From assembly GCA_963921825.1 (NCBI GenBank), contig OY997591.1:38399825-38463824 (forward strand): 64,000 bases of DNA, given 5' to 3'. The stretch comes from Erodium maritimum (lineage: Eukaryota > Streptophyta > Magnoliopsida > Geraniales > Geraniaceae). The position numbers and the translations under genes are program-made. The notes under the pieces were generated by a model. The model worked only from the letters and a program-made list of their open reading frames with translations, did not search any database and was not told where the DNA came from. Positions 1-11,747 of the stretch are shown in pieces (position 1 is the first letter of the stretch; each line of letters starts with the position of its first letter).

Positions 1-797
1 GAGTGGGAGGCCCACGTCGTCAGCTTGAAGTCAAGATTGCTCAAGACCGGGTTGGGAATAGTTTAAGGGGCTTAGACATGCACGTCTTTATGCTTGATGC
101 TTGGTTTAAATTATGCATGATTGTATGGTTAGAATGCATGCTTAGATTTAAACTTTCAAGCAAATCACCTCACATGCAAAGATAAAATTGGTTTTAATCG
201 TTTGCTTGTGAACCCTTGGACCGTCTTTACATTGGATGTAGTAGACGAGTTCGAAGGAAGAATTACATTGGATGTAATTGGAGACGTAATTACATTTGGA
301 ATGTAGTTGACGTTCTCATCGCATCAATGATGTGCCAATCGTTCAAACACGACAAGACAAGTAAAAACGGGTCATGTCAGATACCTCCCAGTTTATCAAC
401 AACTTCCTACGTCCTCGACCTATGGGTGTCGTGCGCCTTAGCGAAGCATCCATAGTAAGGTATTGCAGTAAGTTTGGTCAGCATATGTGGGTGTCGTGCG
501 CCTTAGCGGAGCACCTACAGAGTGACAGGCCATCGTTGAAAACTGGTGGACCCGTATCAGATAGGGTAAGCCGTGTACTCAAGTACATACCCTAGCCAAG
601 AGTCACATTGGATGTGATCGTATGGAGTCCGGCCTACATAGCTCGGTTGAGTGGTGAACCTTAGTTCAGCTCAATCGAGTGAATCAAGGTTCTTAGTTCA
701 AGATTCTATAGGTTTAGAATCGCCTGTCAGTGTTTGAACTCGATTTTCTTAGTTTATTCAGTTTACTGATTAAATTCACTTTGTCGTGTGGATCAAA
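1..797 (+). other. COP-A untranslated leader (partial)
   Basis: No coding sequence is seen. From about base 60 it aligns with the leaders of the other copia copies (same run into AAGATAAAATTGG near 180). It carries small hairpins of the form ACAT-TGG-ATGT at 228-240, 261-279, 291-305 and 603-617, and two copies of a GTGTCGTGCGCCTTAGCG-type direct repeat near 427 and 492. Bases 1-60 read like the upstream leader but are more diverged. Confidence 0.75.
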
Positions 798-1420
798 ATG
801 GCTAACACATCAGCGTACAATGATAGTTTGTCATTAAAAACCATACTTGATGGGGTCAAGCTTAATGGGACAAACTATCTGGACTGGTACAGAGTTTTGA
901 GGATAGTCCTCAAACTCTAAACGCAAAAGGACATATCCTTGATAAGGCTATCCCTTATGTCCAAAAAATGAAGGGGTATCTCGAACATCTTAATTGACTG
1001 GGTCTTAAAATAGTGTCGGAGATAACAACAGACATGGGTCTGCGCTCGCTTCCTCGTGGGTATGATGAGTTCATCGTGAGATATCATATGCACGATATGG
1101 AAAAGACCAAGTCAGAGTTACATGGCACGTTTGTAACTACTAAGAAGAATATCAGTGATCTAGGATCCAAGGATATTCTGATGGTCAGAAAGGGATCCAG
1201 TTTCGGGAGGGAAACTGGAAGTGGCAAGGGCAAGGCCCCTGTGCACTTGGCGAGAAAGATGAAGACACACAATCGCTCCTAACCCTCCAAGGACCGAGGG
1301 TCCTCAAGGAAGGCTAAGGAGGATAAGATTGTCTGCTTCTACCGCCAGAAGCCTGATCATTGGATTTGGAATTGCGGGAAAAACCAGGATGATCTAAAGA
1401 AGGGCAGTGGGACTGCGCCA
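798..1420 (+). pseudogene. COP-A gag remnant
   Basis: Capsid-type gag of a Ty1/copia element. It opens at an ATG at 798 and has the copia N-terminal LNGTNYLDWYR-type signature, then a frameshift. The gag segment LPRGYDEFIVRYHMHDMEK is readable in another frame at 1030-1110. A zinc knuckle remnant follows near 1337-1390, with one Cys replaced by Arg (FYRQ in place of FYCQ). Between the N-terminus and the LPRGYDEF block the sequence is shorter than usual, so part of gag has been deleted. It is more complete than the gag of the other copies in this window. Confidence 0.75.
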
Positions 1421-1429
1421 TCTTTAGGT

Positions 1430-2945
1430 ATTAACCTAATAGAGCTACATCTTGCTACTTCCAAAGATTCATGGGTATTGGATACCAAGGGTGAATCTCA
1501 CATACGCACTAACGTGTAGTGGTTGGAAGGTAGGAGATGATTGGAGAAGAACAAATTGGACCTCAGAGTGGACAACAAGTAATGGTTGTAGCGATGGTTG
1601 TAGGATCCATGGGTCTTCATCATCCAGATAGCCTTGTTGTGTTTTGAACAATATATTGCATACCTATTAGGATCATTATATCTGTATCCGTGTTAGACAC
1701 CGAAGGATATAATATGGATATTGGAAATTGGATTTTCAATATTTTATGCAATGATATGTTTAAACAAACATGGTCGGAGGATTGTACATATTGGATATGG
1801 TGACAATGCCTCAAGCTCTATTTATAAGGTTGATACCAAAAGGTCTAAATCCGATAATTTAGACCATACTCTGTTAAGGCACTGTCATTTAGGTCTCATA
1901 ATCAAGAAACGCATATCAGCACTTCACAAGTGCGGACATTGAGGTCCATTCGAATTTCATTCGAATAATAAATGCAAGGCTTGTTTGTTGAGCAAAATGA
2001 CTAAAGCGCCCTTCATCGATCGCGGTGAAAGGGCGGGTGAATTATTGGGGTGATACACTCGGATGTGTGTAGACCAATAAGTTCGCTTGCCAAGAGGGGT
2101 TTTGGCTACTTTATCACATTTACTGATGGTTGCAGTAAATATGATTATGTCTATTCGATCAGACATAACTCTAAAACTTTTGATAAATTCAAAGAGTTCA
2201 ACACTGAAGTAGAAAACCAGCTCGGGAAAAGTATTAAGGCTCTTCGATTGGATCGAGGAGGAGAATACTTAACTACAGAGTTTTTAGATCATCTAAGAGA
2301 GAATGGGATCCTTCGGAATGGACTCCTCCCGGGACACCGTAGTTGAGAGGTGTAGCCGAACGGAGAAATCGGACATTGCTGGACAATGGTTTGATCCATG
2401 GTCAGTTGGAATGATCTCCCTATCTCTTTCTGGGGTTATGCTCTAGAGACGGTCGTATTCATTTTGAATCGGGCTCCTACGAAGGCTGTGGAAGGGACAC
2501 CATTTGAGAAGTGGAACGGGGAGAGGCCCGTTATGTCCTTCCTAAAGATTTGGGGTTGCGAGGCTTATGTGAAGCGGTTAGTTCACAGTAAGCTCGAACC
2601 AGGATCTGATAAATGCACCTTCATGGGGTATCCCAAGGAAACAAGGGGATACTACTTCTACAAACCCAGTGAGAACATGGTGTTCGTCACTCGGATGGGG
2701 TCTTTGTGTAAAGGTAATTTGTTTTCAAAGACGTCAGTGGGAGGAATGTACATCTAGAGGGGGTTAAAGATGGTACAGATGCCTCTGAACCACATGACAA
2801 CCCAGTAGAGGAGCCTGAAGTGGTCGTAGAGCAAGAACCAATTCCCATAACAATTCCTAAAGGTCCAAGGCAACCTGAAAGATTAGTCACCAACCCTAGA
2901 GATATGGTTGTTTTGTATCTGGAGGTGACAGTGAGCTAATGGTGG
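1430..2945 (+). pseudogene. COP-A protease and integrase remnant
   Basis: Protease and integrase part of a copia polyprotein. The protease core reads DSWVLDTKGESH near 1465-1500, where the family usually has DTG. The GAG-pre-integrase zinc region follows (LLRHCHLG at about 1873-1896, CKACL at about 1975). The integrase core keeps its first Asp (IHSDVC near 2052), its second Asp (LRLDRGGEY near 2246) and the catalytic Glu (GVAERRNR near 2350), but these lie in different frames. A TAG replaces the Gln codon of the PGTPQ motif near 2340. The WGCEAYVKRL and GYYFYKPSEN blocks of the integrase C-terminal part are readable at 2550-2680. Confidence 0.85.
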
Positions 2946-3868
2946 ATCGTGAGGATCCAGCCACCTTTTCAGGAAGCCGTGAATGGGCCGGACTCCGAGT
3001 TATGGCTGGGAGCCATAAGGGAGGAAATGCAATCCATGTCGGATAACCAAGTCTGAGAACTGGTTGATCCCATCGATGGTGTGAAGACCATTGGATGCAA
3101 ATGGATCTTCAAGGTGAAGATGGACATGGATGGCAACCCTCTGACCTACAAAGCCCGACTGGTTGCAAAAGGTTATAGGCAGATCCTGTGGATTGACTAT
3201 GAGGAAACCTTCTCACCAGTGGCTATGGTCAAATCTATCTAGATTCTTCTTGACATGGTCTCGTATCTTGATTACGAGATATGGCAAGTGGATGTCAAAA
3301 CCGCTTTTAAACGGGAATTTGACTGAAGACGTTTTATGTCTCAGCCCGAAGGTTTTGACGATCCGAAGATCAAGGGATAGATTTATAAGTTGTTAAAATC
3401 CATTTGTGGATTGAAACAAGCTTCTCGGAGTTGGAAATCTTAGTTTTGATGAAGCTGTAATTGGATTCGGCTTTGTCAAGAACGAAGATAACCCTTGTGT
3501 TTATAAGAAGGCTAGTGGGAGTAAGATTGCCTTTCTGGTGCTTCATGTCAATGACATACTATTTTATCGGAATCGACGTCCCTGTTTTAAACGAGACCAA
3601 AAGCTTGGAGGGGACGTGTTTCGCGATGGACTTAGGCGAGTCTGCTTATATCTTAGGGATTAAGATATATAGAGATCGCACCAAGAGGGTCTTGGGATTA
3701 ACTCAGAGCACCTATGTGAACAACGAATTGAGTAGGTTCTCAATGATCGATTCAAAGAAAGGATTCTTACTCGCTCGTCATGGCATTAATCTCAGCAAGA
3801 CTCAGTGTCCTAAAACACCTGATGAGCTGAAAAGGATGATGCAAATCCCATGCGCATGGGAGGGGTAG
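2946..3868 (+). pseudogene. COP-A reverse transcriptase remnant (RVT_2 type)
   Basis: Copia-type reverse transcriptase. The N-terminal block (ATFQEAVNGPDSELWLGAIR-like, then GCKWIFKVKMDMDGNP) lies at 2960-3140, followed by VAKGYRQ, WQVDVKTAF near 3286 and the LKSICGLKQASRSW block near 3395-3435. The catalytic loop, YVDD in active elements, reads HVNDIL near 3544-3561, so the motif is present but altered (Y to H, first D to N), and a frameshift follows. The downstream block DLGESAYILGIKIYRDRTKR is well preserved. Stops and frameshifts split the gene into at least four pieces. The loop has not been deleted, unlike in the other copies. Confidence 0.85.
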
Positions 3869-4463
3869 GATCGATCATATATGCATGACATATACGAGAC
3901 TGGATGTCTTGTATGCCTTGTGTTGTACCAACAGACATCAGTCTAACCCTTGGGGAAAGATGAGTCTGAACTAGTCATTAATGGGTATGTTGACGCTAGT
4001 TTCCAAACAGAATAAGATGACTTTAGAAGTCAGTCAGGACATCTGTTTACGCTGATTGACGGTGCTTTCAGGTGGAAGAGCATGAAGCAAGATATCGTCG
4101 CTGACTCCACGACAGAGACTGAGTACATAGCGGCTACAGGGGCAGCCAAGGAGGCTATATGGATTTGGAAATTCACGGCAGGGTTAGGCGTAATTAAAAG
4201 CCCGCCTAAGCCCGGTGAACCTATTTTGCGACAACACTGGGGCCATTGCTCAAGCTAAAGAGCCCAGATCCCATAAAAAATCCAAACATGTACTGCGGCG
4301 ATATCACCCAATCAGAGAGATTCTGAACAGGGGTGATGTGAAGATCACGTATATTGCAACGGATGATAACATAGCCGACCTGTTGACCAAAGAGCTCTCG
4401 TTACCCAAGCACGAAAGGCATGTAAGGTCAATGGGATTAGATTGGAATTTAGATTGGAGCTAG
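3869..4463 (+). pseudogene. COP-A RNase H remnant and end of pol
   Basis: C-terminal RNase H domain of the copia polyprotein. Readable blocks are DSTTETEYIAATGAAKEAIWIWKF near 4105-4173, FCDNTGAIAQAKEP near 4223 and the pol terminus (NIADLLTKELSLPKHERHVRSMG, ending just before the polypurine tract). The domain is split between frames, so no intact enzyme is encoded. Positions of the acidic residues look conserved, in contrast to the integrase and RT lesions of the other copies. Confidence 0.8.
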
Positions 4464-4477
4464 GGAAAGTGGGAGAT
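4464..4477 (+). other. COP-A polypurine tract
   Basis: The purine-rich run GGAAAGTGGGAGAT lies directly before the TG of the 3' LTR, the place where plus-strand DNA synthesis is primed in LTR retrotransposons. Confidence 0.75.
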
Positions 4478-6233
4478 TGTTAGCCTCGGTACCCGTAGTC
4501 CCATCGTAAATGTCCAATTGTAATTATCATCGTTGGCAATATAAATAAAGCGGCTTTTATATTACTTAATTGTTGGAGTAATATGTCGTTTGTGTTTCCG
4601 ATCTGTGCCCACCATGCGAATAGAACCATAGATTAGAATGGATCACACTCGATGAGGTCCCTAGTCGATAGTCTTCGCTGGAAGCTACTAGTATGAAATA
4701 TGACTCTTGATGGCTTACGTTCTATTAGCCATAGGAAAGGGTTCCGGAGTCTGATCATAAACATCATGTGGGACATGATGTTGGACGACCCGACCTGAAT
4801 ATGTTCCATAGATTACGTCATGTACATATTCAGAGTCGTAGCTTGTCAGGTATCCATGGACCGAGGAGTCTATATGATTGCTATGCAGTAAACAACCAAG
4901 TTTGACCTGAAAGGCCAACGTTGCACCGTGACTGGGCTTCCATAACGGCCAAGATTGGCTTGGGAAATGACTGCATGAGTGACATGATAGATGGCTAAGG
5001 GATTTATCCCTCATACAGCGGTATGAGAAAGATATCTGGTTCACGGCCGCTTGATCGAGAATGACTGACAGGAAAGCATGGCCATGCACATGATACTGGG
5101 TATCATAAGGTCAGTCATCTCACATATCAAGGAACATGGATTGAGGATAATAAGGATGACGGATCTATGCCTGATCTCAATCCGGATATCGGTGATAAAG
5201 GGATAATGACAAGGACGACCGAAAGGTCAGAATCGACAGGGCGCGATTCGTTATGCAGGGTCGGGCAATACTGAGTCTCGTCAGTTGCCACTTTGGTAAG
5301 ATCAAGTAAAATGGGATTTTACGTTGATCTTACGGACATGCATCGACCTAAGGGTCACACCGACAGTTTGATACTCGATAAGAACATGACGAACCTAAGT
5401 TGGAGGGAATTGTGGCGGGGATCGCCATATTGGACCGGCTAGCATATTGGGCTCGGCATGGGCTCTCTTGGAGAGGCCCATGGCCGACCCATATAGGCTA
5501 GGCCCAACAAAGACTTAAGTCATTAGATGACAATTAGTCTTGTTGACCAAAATTGGGTGGGACCCAATTTCCACTAAACTAATAAACTAGATAGTTTATT
5601 AGTTCCACCTAGCATCTTGCCATGGAAACTTGTCTTAAGTTGAGAGTTAAGAGGTTCCATTTAACTAAGCATGCAAGAGAGGCTGGAGTACACAACATGC
5701 AAGTGTAGAGAATTAGAGAGAGAGTCTTCTTCTTCTTCCTCTACCTTGGCCAAACCCCCCTCCAAGCTTCAAGGTTGGTTTTTCATGTTCTTGAGTCATC
5801 AAACTGAAGAACTACGTTGGCTTTGATTCCTCTAAGGATATGTAGGCGTCCAAAGGGCTCAAGCCATTCAAAGTTGGGTGTTATTTAACCAATTTCGGAC
5901 AAGTAGAGGGTGCTGATTTTCAGCACAGTTTTGTCCAACCAGTCACATTGAGGAGCTCGATCGGAGGTTCATTCGATGTCCGATGAAGCTTATTTTTGGA
6001 GTGAACGTTATCCACATATGGTTCTTCAATCTGACCAAAGGGATTTGAGTTTCAACGGTTCTTTTTCGATATACACCAGCTGCAAGATGAGGCACTTGCA
6101 AAGGTGATGTTCACATACCTTTGCTGAATTTTGAGACTTGTTTTTCATATTTGGTAGACTCATCTCGATTGATTCGTGGTTAATCTTCCGCTGCATTTTG
6201 TGTTTAACATGTCCACGACAACGAGACCCAACA
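4478..6233 (+). repeat. COP-A 3' LTR
   Basis: It starts TGTTAGCCTCGG after the polypurine tract and ends GAGACCCAACA; both ends match the LTRs of the other copia copies. Length is about 1756 bp, against 1688 bp in the relatives. It carries the same chain of short hairpins, for example 4760-4782 (arms AACATCATGT and ACATGATGTT). Right after it comes Athila-like protease code. Confidence 0.85.
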
Positions 6234-6677
6234 CCCTTTCGTTTGCAAAATCTTTTTGTGATTTATGGGCTAGTATAAATTTAATGCCCTTGAATATTTT
6301 TAAGAAAATAGGATTAAAAGAGGAACTAAGACCAACTTCTATGTCTCTACAGCTAGCTGATAGATCGGTTAAGTACCCTAGATGTATTGTAGATGATGTG
6401 TCGGTGAGAGTTGATAAATTTATTTTCCCTACTTACTTTGTTATTTTGGACATGCGGGAGGATTACGAGACTCCCTTAATCCTAGAATGGTCATTCTTGG
6501 CCACAGCCCGAGCTCTTATTGATATAGAGAATGGGAAATTGACCATCCGATATGGCATGAACCTAGTGCTTTTTGTTGTTTTGCAATCCCTTAAACATGC
6601 TATAATTGATAATACTTGTTCCAGAATTGATATTGTCGATTTTGTAGTGCAGGATAATTTTGTTCCTGATGATCTTA
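6234..6677 (+). pseudogene. Athila-like Ty3/gypsy (ATH) protease fragment
   Basis: Aspartic protease region of an Athila/Tat-type element. The reading frame gives CDLWASINLMPLNIFKKIGL, then SLQLADRSVKYPRCIVDDV, VDKFIFPTYFVILDM and PLILEWSFLATARALIDIE, all recognised Athila protease blocks. The active site reads DLWAS rather than the usual DLGAS, so the catalytic Asp is present but the following Gly is Trp. COP-A cuts it on the left and GYP-1 on the right. The matching RT part resumes at 43752. It is the oldest layer of the nest. Confidence 0.85.
6673..6677. repeat. Target site duplication of GYP-1, left copy (TCTTA)
   Basis: Five bases TCTTA directly before the TGTCACGCC end of GYP-1. The same five bases follow its right end at 43747-43751. 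Confidence 0.9.
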
Positions 6678-7581
6678 TGTCACGCCCCAAATTCAGTAGA
6701 ACCGAACCCGGAACGCGAACGTTTAAAACAATAAAACACTTTCAGACATTTTAGAACCACCATTTCCTTAAACAAAATCATTATTTACAACTCAAAAGTA
6801 CGTCCCAACAAGTGGACAAAATACAAGGTATACGTCGCTAGACTCAAAAGTAAACTCGGACTCCCGCTCCTAGCTCTTCAAGCTTCGGAAGCTCACTTAG
6901 TAAATCCTGCGACCAGTACCTGTAGGAAAAGCAGCTAGGGGTGAGCGTTCGCTCACCACCACGGATAAAGACTGACTACGGCATACTTAGCAGACAATGC
7001 CGGTGACACCAACAACAACCCAAACACCGGGGACTACCATCCCCAAACTCAAGTAACCCGACTGACTCAAAAACTGTTACTTTCCTCAACAGACTCAACA
7101 CTCGGACACGTGATGTAGACCCGACACAACGATTGACGACTTCCTCCAAAGACAAGATAGATAACCACGCAACACCCAAGATCACTAAGGATCGCACACC
7201 AAACAAGATCACAAAGAATCGCACTCCAACTGCTCAGTAACCCCCACGCCCTTTACCGATCCCTGTCAGGCCAGGCGGTCGACCTGTCGCACTTTTCCCG
7301 ACACAAAGTCGGATCAGGCTGTCGACCTGTCACCCCAATCCACGCACGCGCGGCCAGGACCCCTTTCCTCACGGGCGGGCCCCCTACCCCGACTGAACAT
7401 GCAGACTCGTGCGATCACAAGACCCCCGTTTCCTGAAGCGGGCCCCCAACCTCATGTAACCACAATCACAATCACAACCAAAGTCCAACAAACAACAATA
7501 ACGCCAGTAACCCCACGGTTACCCAAGACACCCAAAACACCAACGGTAGAACACGGGTTCAACAACCCCACGGGCAGTCAA

Positions 7582-7870
7582 GGCCACCCAAAACACCAAC
7601 GGTAGAACAAGGGTTCAACAACCCCACGGGCACTCAAGGCCACCCAAGACACTAAAAGTAAAGACACGGGTTCAGCAACCCTACGGGCACTCATGGCCAC
7701 CCAAGACACCCACAGTAAAGACACGGGTTCAACAACCCCACGGGCACTCATGGCCACCCAAGACACCAACAGTAAAGACACGGGCTCTCATGGCCACCCA
7801 AGATACGAACATTAAAGTACGGGCTCTCATGGCCACCCAAGACTCCAATTAAACAATCAACTTCCGGGCA
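7582..7870. repeat. Minisatellite in GYP-1 3' LTR (about 57-bp then 40-bp units)
   Basis: The GGCCACCCAAGACACC core recurs at 7582, 7638, 7695, 7752, 7792 and 7831, so spacing is 56, 57, 57, 40 and 39 bp. The short units lack the internal TTCAACAACCCCACGGGCA part. The other LTR has more units. Confidence 0.9.
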
Positions 7871-8721
7871 TAACCAAATGCCTCCAGTAATTCTAATATC
7901 GAAAGTTCACTACTCCTACGACACTACTAAGTGTCACATGCATTTCTATTGTTCGATACGTTCCCGTATCATATGACACCACCCGTTTTCGCCTGCCTTT
8001 CTAATATTCGTTAAACCCACTTAACCCACGACACCGAAGTGTCACATGGATTTCTACTGTTAACTTTTCCTAGTCAGGGCCGAGATCTGGCTACTTTTCC
8101 CTACCTCGTATGCTTTCTCCAAAAGCGCACAAACAAGCTCCGGCGTGATCCCGATCACTCGCCTAGCTTTCCCTTTCCTCTGTCTGCGACACGATCTAAT
8201 AAGAACACAATTTTAAATACTTTTAAGCTTGCATGCATAAACTGAATTTTAATAAACTTGACGCCCAAAAGTAACTCTGACAATGTGATCACTCCCTAAC
8301 TTTCAATTACTCGACATTGTCGATAATGGACCCGGAAAAGCCCGATTCGCTCGACATGGCGAATCTGCCCGGGTTTTGAAAACGCCCTTCCGGGACTCCG
8401 AAAATTCCCGTTTTCATTTCTACGGTCTTAGAATAATTCAAGGGTTCCTATGCACTCGACGGAATCGAATTCCGACTTCCGAGTAATGTAATTCGCGTTT
8501 AAAGTTTCTAAACCCGTCAATTACAACTTTCACAATTTAATTCCAAATTTCGATCTGGGTGTGGATTAATTACTTGGGAAACGTTCTAAACCACCCGAAC
8601 ACAAAACCCGAACACTTGAGCATGTGGGCCTGACCCGACCCCCTTTGGCCGTGGGTGGCTAGGGCCGGTTTGGGGCCGGTCCACCAAGGTGGTGGCTGGT
8701 CCTAACTCCGGCCAGCCACCC

Positions 8722-8728
8722 TATAAAA
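8722..8728 (+). promoter_or_regulatory. TATA-like box antisense to GYP-1 (3' LTR copy)
   Basis: CTATAAAACC lies in a GC-rich stretch and is followed downstream on the plus strand by a C/T-rich leader-like region. The same motif is at 42840-42846 in the other LTR. The element itself reads on the minus strand, so if active this would be an antisense LTR promoter. Motif evidence only. Confidence 0.3.
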
Positions 8729-9631
8729 CCGGCCAGCCAACATACACGGTGGCCGGAGCTCCCCCAAGCCTCCGGTCACCGGAAAACGTTCATCTCTTCG
8801 CTCCAAAACACCTCCAAGAAACCCCACACCTTAACTCATCCATATTCAACCCATTTCAATCCAAACCCTAACTTTTAAATTTAACAAAACGAGAATCGGT
8901 TAGGTGCTCACCGTAGAGAACGTCGATGTGAGCTCGATTCTTTTATCGTTGAGACGATCCACCGGTTTGATCGACGGGAAAAGCCAAAACTTCCAACACC
9001 TCTTTCTCTTTTCTATTCTTCTTCTAACTCCCCTTTCTCTCTCCAAAACTCCATTTTTTACAAGTATGGCCGACCATCACCATGCCTCTCATCTTTGTAT
9101 TTTTTTCAAAAACCCACACCTTTTCATAATTACAAAACTAACACCACCTTTCCATCTTTTGTTTTGTCCAATAAACCGAACACCACCACATTGGTGACAT
9201 GTGGCAAGTGGGTCTCACACCTTTTGGAAAATATCTTCTACTAGATATTTTCCAATTAGATTCGCGAAATTCTGACGTTTCGGGCCCCGAACTGGCACTT
9301 TTTCCAAGAAATTATGAAACTTCACGGGCTACAAGGAAACGGCTCAACTAAGACCGCTGTGACGACGGCTAATCTTTTTGGATTTAAAATGGTCCTCGAA
9401 TGGACCAAAACGTCGCTCGGTTGACTTTTCCAGCGAAAAGTCAACATTTCCCAAATTGGTTAGAAAGTTGCCCTGAGTCCCCCGAAACTCACTTTGGCCG
9501 ATATCGGGGTCAACTTAAGTCCGGTATGACCCTCGGGGTTAAATTTAGGGTCATTTAAGTGTCTGCTTAAAAATTTAAATTTTCCGGTTTTTCGCAGATT
9601 CGACTGGCGTTGACCGGGAGTGGTTATTACA

Positions 9632-9647
9632 ATCTACCCCCCTTAAA
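9632..9647 (-). other. GYP-1 polypurine tract
   Basis: On the minus strand this reads TTTAAGGGGGGTAGAT directly before the 3' LTR, the same tract found in GYP-2 at 53546-53558. Confidence 0.85.
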
Positions 9648-10044
9648 GGAATTTCGTCCACGAAATTTAAAACAGACGTACCTCGAGAGTCGAACAGCTC
9701 GGGGTACTTCGCGCGAACCTCGTCCTCGCGTTCCCAAGTCGACTCAGCCTCGTGGTGCCGCCACCGCACCCGTTCTAAGCGGATAACCTTTCCGCGCGGG
9801 ACCTGCTCCCGTAGATCCATTTCCCAAACCGATGTATCCTCATACGAGAAACCACCCGTTACCTCGACCTCTGCCCACTCAATGACGTGTGAGGGGTCCG
9901 CATATACTGCTCCCACTTCGCTCAAGACCTCGAAAGGCTCGATACACCGCGGGGCTAACCTGCCTCCGCCGCGGTTGAAACGCATCAGCCCACCTTTCGG
10001 ACTCACCTCCAAGGATACATGGTCACCGACTGCTGACTCGAGAG
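9648..10044 (-). pseudogene. GYP-1 pol C-terminus, chromodomain-like tail
   Basis: On the minus strand it gives EVSPKGGLMRFNRGGGRLAPR, then a shortened stretch, YADPSHVIEWAEVEV, RGKVIRLERVRW and STWEREDEVRAKYPELF. This is the integrase C-terminal GPF region and chromodomain-like end of Del/Tekay-type chromoviruses. Compared with GYP-2 it lacks part of the VAYRLALPP...VFHVSQLR segment. The COP-B insertion cuts it at its upstream end; the rest of pol continues at 36632. Confidence 0.85.
10040..10044. repeat. Target site duplication of COP-B, left copy (GAGAG)
   Basis: GAGAG lies just before the TGTTGGG end of COP-B. The same five bases occur at 36632-36636 after its other end. Confidence 0.9.
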
Positions 10045-11732
10045 TGTTGGGTCTCGAGGTAGGGTTGGAGATGAACCAACTCGCAGCGGAAAATCAATCA
10101 AAACCAAGAGACGATTAAAACCATGAAACAACTAACAAAGAATGGATTCACAAGAGAAAAATTCAGCACTATCTCTTACCAAAACAAGAACACCGGTTAA
10201 CGAATGATTGGCTTGAGTCTCCAAGACGCCTACGTATCCACATGGGAATCAAAGCCACGTAGTTCTTCTCTTTGAGGACTCAAGAACACAAAAATGGAGG
10301 TGGAAACTAGCCAAACCCGAAATGGCCATGGAAGAGGGAGAGAAAATGTGTTTCCTATTCTTGTCTTGTGTTTGTTATGTTGAAAAAAGATGACTTAAAC
10401 ATAACAAACCCCATACTTGTCCAACTAAAGGCATGGGACAAGCATGGTGACAAGTAAGGTGTAAATAGGACAAAGTATGACAAGACAAGATTGGGTTAGG
10501 TGGTGAATCACCAACACCTTAATCCTTGTCTTGCTTACTTAGTACTAATTAATCAAGACTTTATTAATTAGTTCCATGGGCCTTGGTTGCATGGGACTTT
10601 CATGGGTTTCTTGGAATATGGCCCGTGGCCATTTCCAACGAGGTCCCGTGATTCGCTCATCGCATCCAAGCCTTCCATACCGGAAATGTCCAACATTATC
10701 CGACGCGATCAATCCCAAGACTCCAAGCCTTGTCTCGATCCGTAAAGTCCTATTCACTTACGGGCACATGACCCAAAACCCAGTTTTGGTCATGTCCCGA
10801 GACAACTCCCTTTTGGCCATTCTCCATAAATGTGTCAATGAGTTTCATCCTCCGGAGTGACCCTTAGGTTTATGCATGTCAATAGATCAACGTAAAATCC
10901 CATTTTACTTGATCCTATTTAAGTGGCAACTAACGAGACTTTAGTATTGCCTGACACTACATAGCGAATCGACCCTGTCGATTCTAACCTTTCCGTCGTC
11001 CCTGTCATTATCCTTTTATCTCCGATATCCTGATTGAGATAAGGCATAGAGCCGTCATCCTTATTATTCTCAATCACCGTTCCTTGATATGTGAGGTGAC
11101 TGAAGATATGATACCCAGTATCATGTGCATGGCCATGCTATTCTTCCAGTCACTCTCGATCAAGCGGCCGAGAACCGATATCTTTCCCATACCTTAGTAT
11201 GAGGGATAAATCCCTTAGCCGTCTTTCGTGTCACTCATGTAGCCCGTCCCCAAGCCAATCCTGGCCGTTATGGAAGCCCTGTTACGGACAACGTTAGGCT
11301 CAGGTCAAACTCAGTTGTTGACTACATAGCGATCACAAATACTCCTTGGTCTAAGGATACATGACAAGCTACGACACTGAATATGTTCATGACTTAATCT
11401 ATGGCACATATTCAGGGCGGGTCGTCCAATATCATGTCCCACATGATATCTATGATCAGACTCCGGAATCCCATTCCAATGACTAACAGAACGTAAGCCA
11501 TAAAGAGCCATCTTTCATACTAGTCGCTTCTAGTGAAGCTTTGTTGACTAGGGACCCATCGAGTGTGATCTATCTCGATCTATGGTTCTATTCGCATGGT
11601 GGGCATAGATCAGAGCACACATCGATATATTACTCCAACACATAAATAATATAAAGCCGCTTTAATTTTATTGCTAACGATGATATATACATTTGGACAT
11701 TTAGGATTGAACTATGGGCACTAAGACTAACA
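10045..11732 (-). repeat. COP-B 3' LTR (1688 bp)
   Basis: Reverse complement of the TGTTAGTCTTAG...GAGACCCAACA LTR seen in COP-C, full length. A polypurine tract complement follows at 11733. Confidence 0.94.
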
Positions 11733-11747
11733 ATCTCCCACTTGCCC
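11733..11747 (-). other. COP-B polypurine tract
   Basis: Minus strand GGGCAAGTGGGAGAT directly before the 3' LTR, identical to the COP-C tract. Confidence 0.8.

Larger units (their letters stand above)
1..6233 (+). mobile_element. COP-A: degenerate Ty1/copia LTR retrotransposon, 5' end outside window
   Basis: The order is leader, gag remnant, protease, integrase, reverse transcriptase, RNase H, polypurine tract and 3' LTR, which is the Ty1/copia order (integrase before RT). The 5' LTR and primer site lie left of the window. It is a diverged relative of COP-B, COP-C and COP-E: the leader, LTR ends and proteins align by eye, but it keeps several catalytic residues they have lost. All coding parts are broken by frameshifts and stops. 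Its 3' LTR ends directly against the protease of the Athila-like element, so it inserted there. The target duplication cannot be checked because the left flank is missing. Confidence 0.9.
6678..9631 (-). repeat. GYP-1 3' LTR
   Basis: About 2954 bp, with ends TGTCACGCCCC and GGTTATTACA on the plus strand, matching the right-hand copy at 40736-43746. It contains a minisatellite (7582-7870). The two LTRs differ by indels and scattered substitutions, visibly more than the two COP-B LTRs do. That fits GYP-1 being older than COP-B. Confidence 0.92.

Noticed and set aside
7582..7870. CRISPR-like array (regular short repeats)
   Set aside because: Repeats are head-to-tail minisatellite units without unique spacers, inside plant LTRs.
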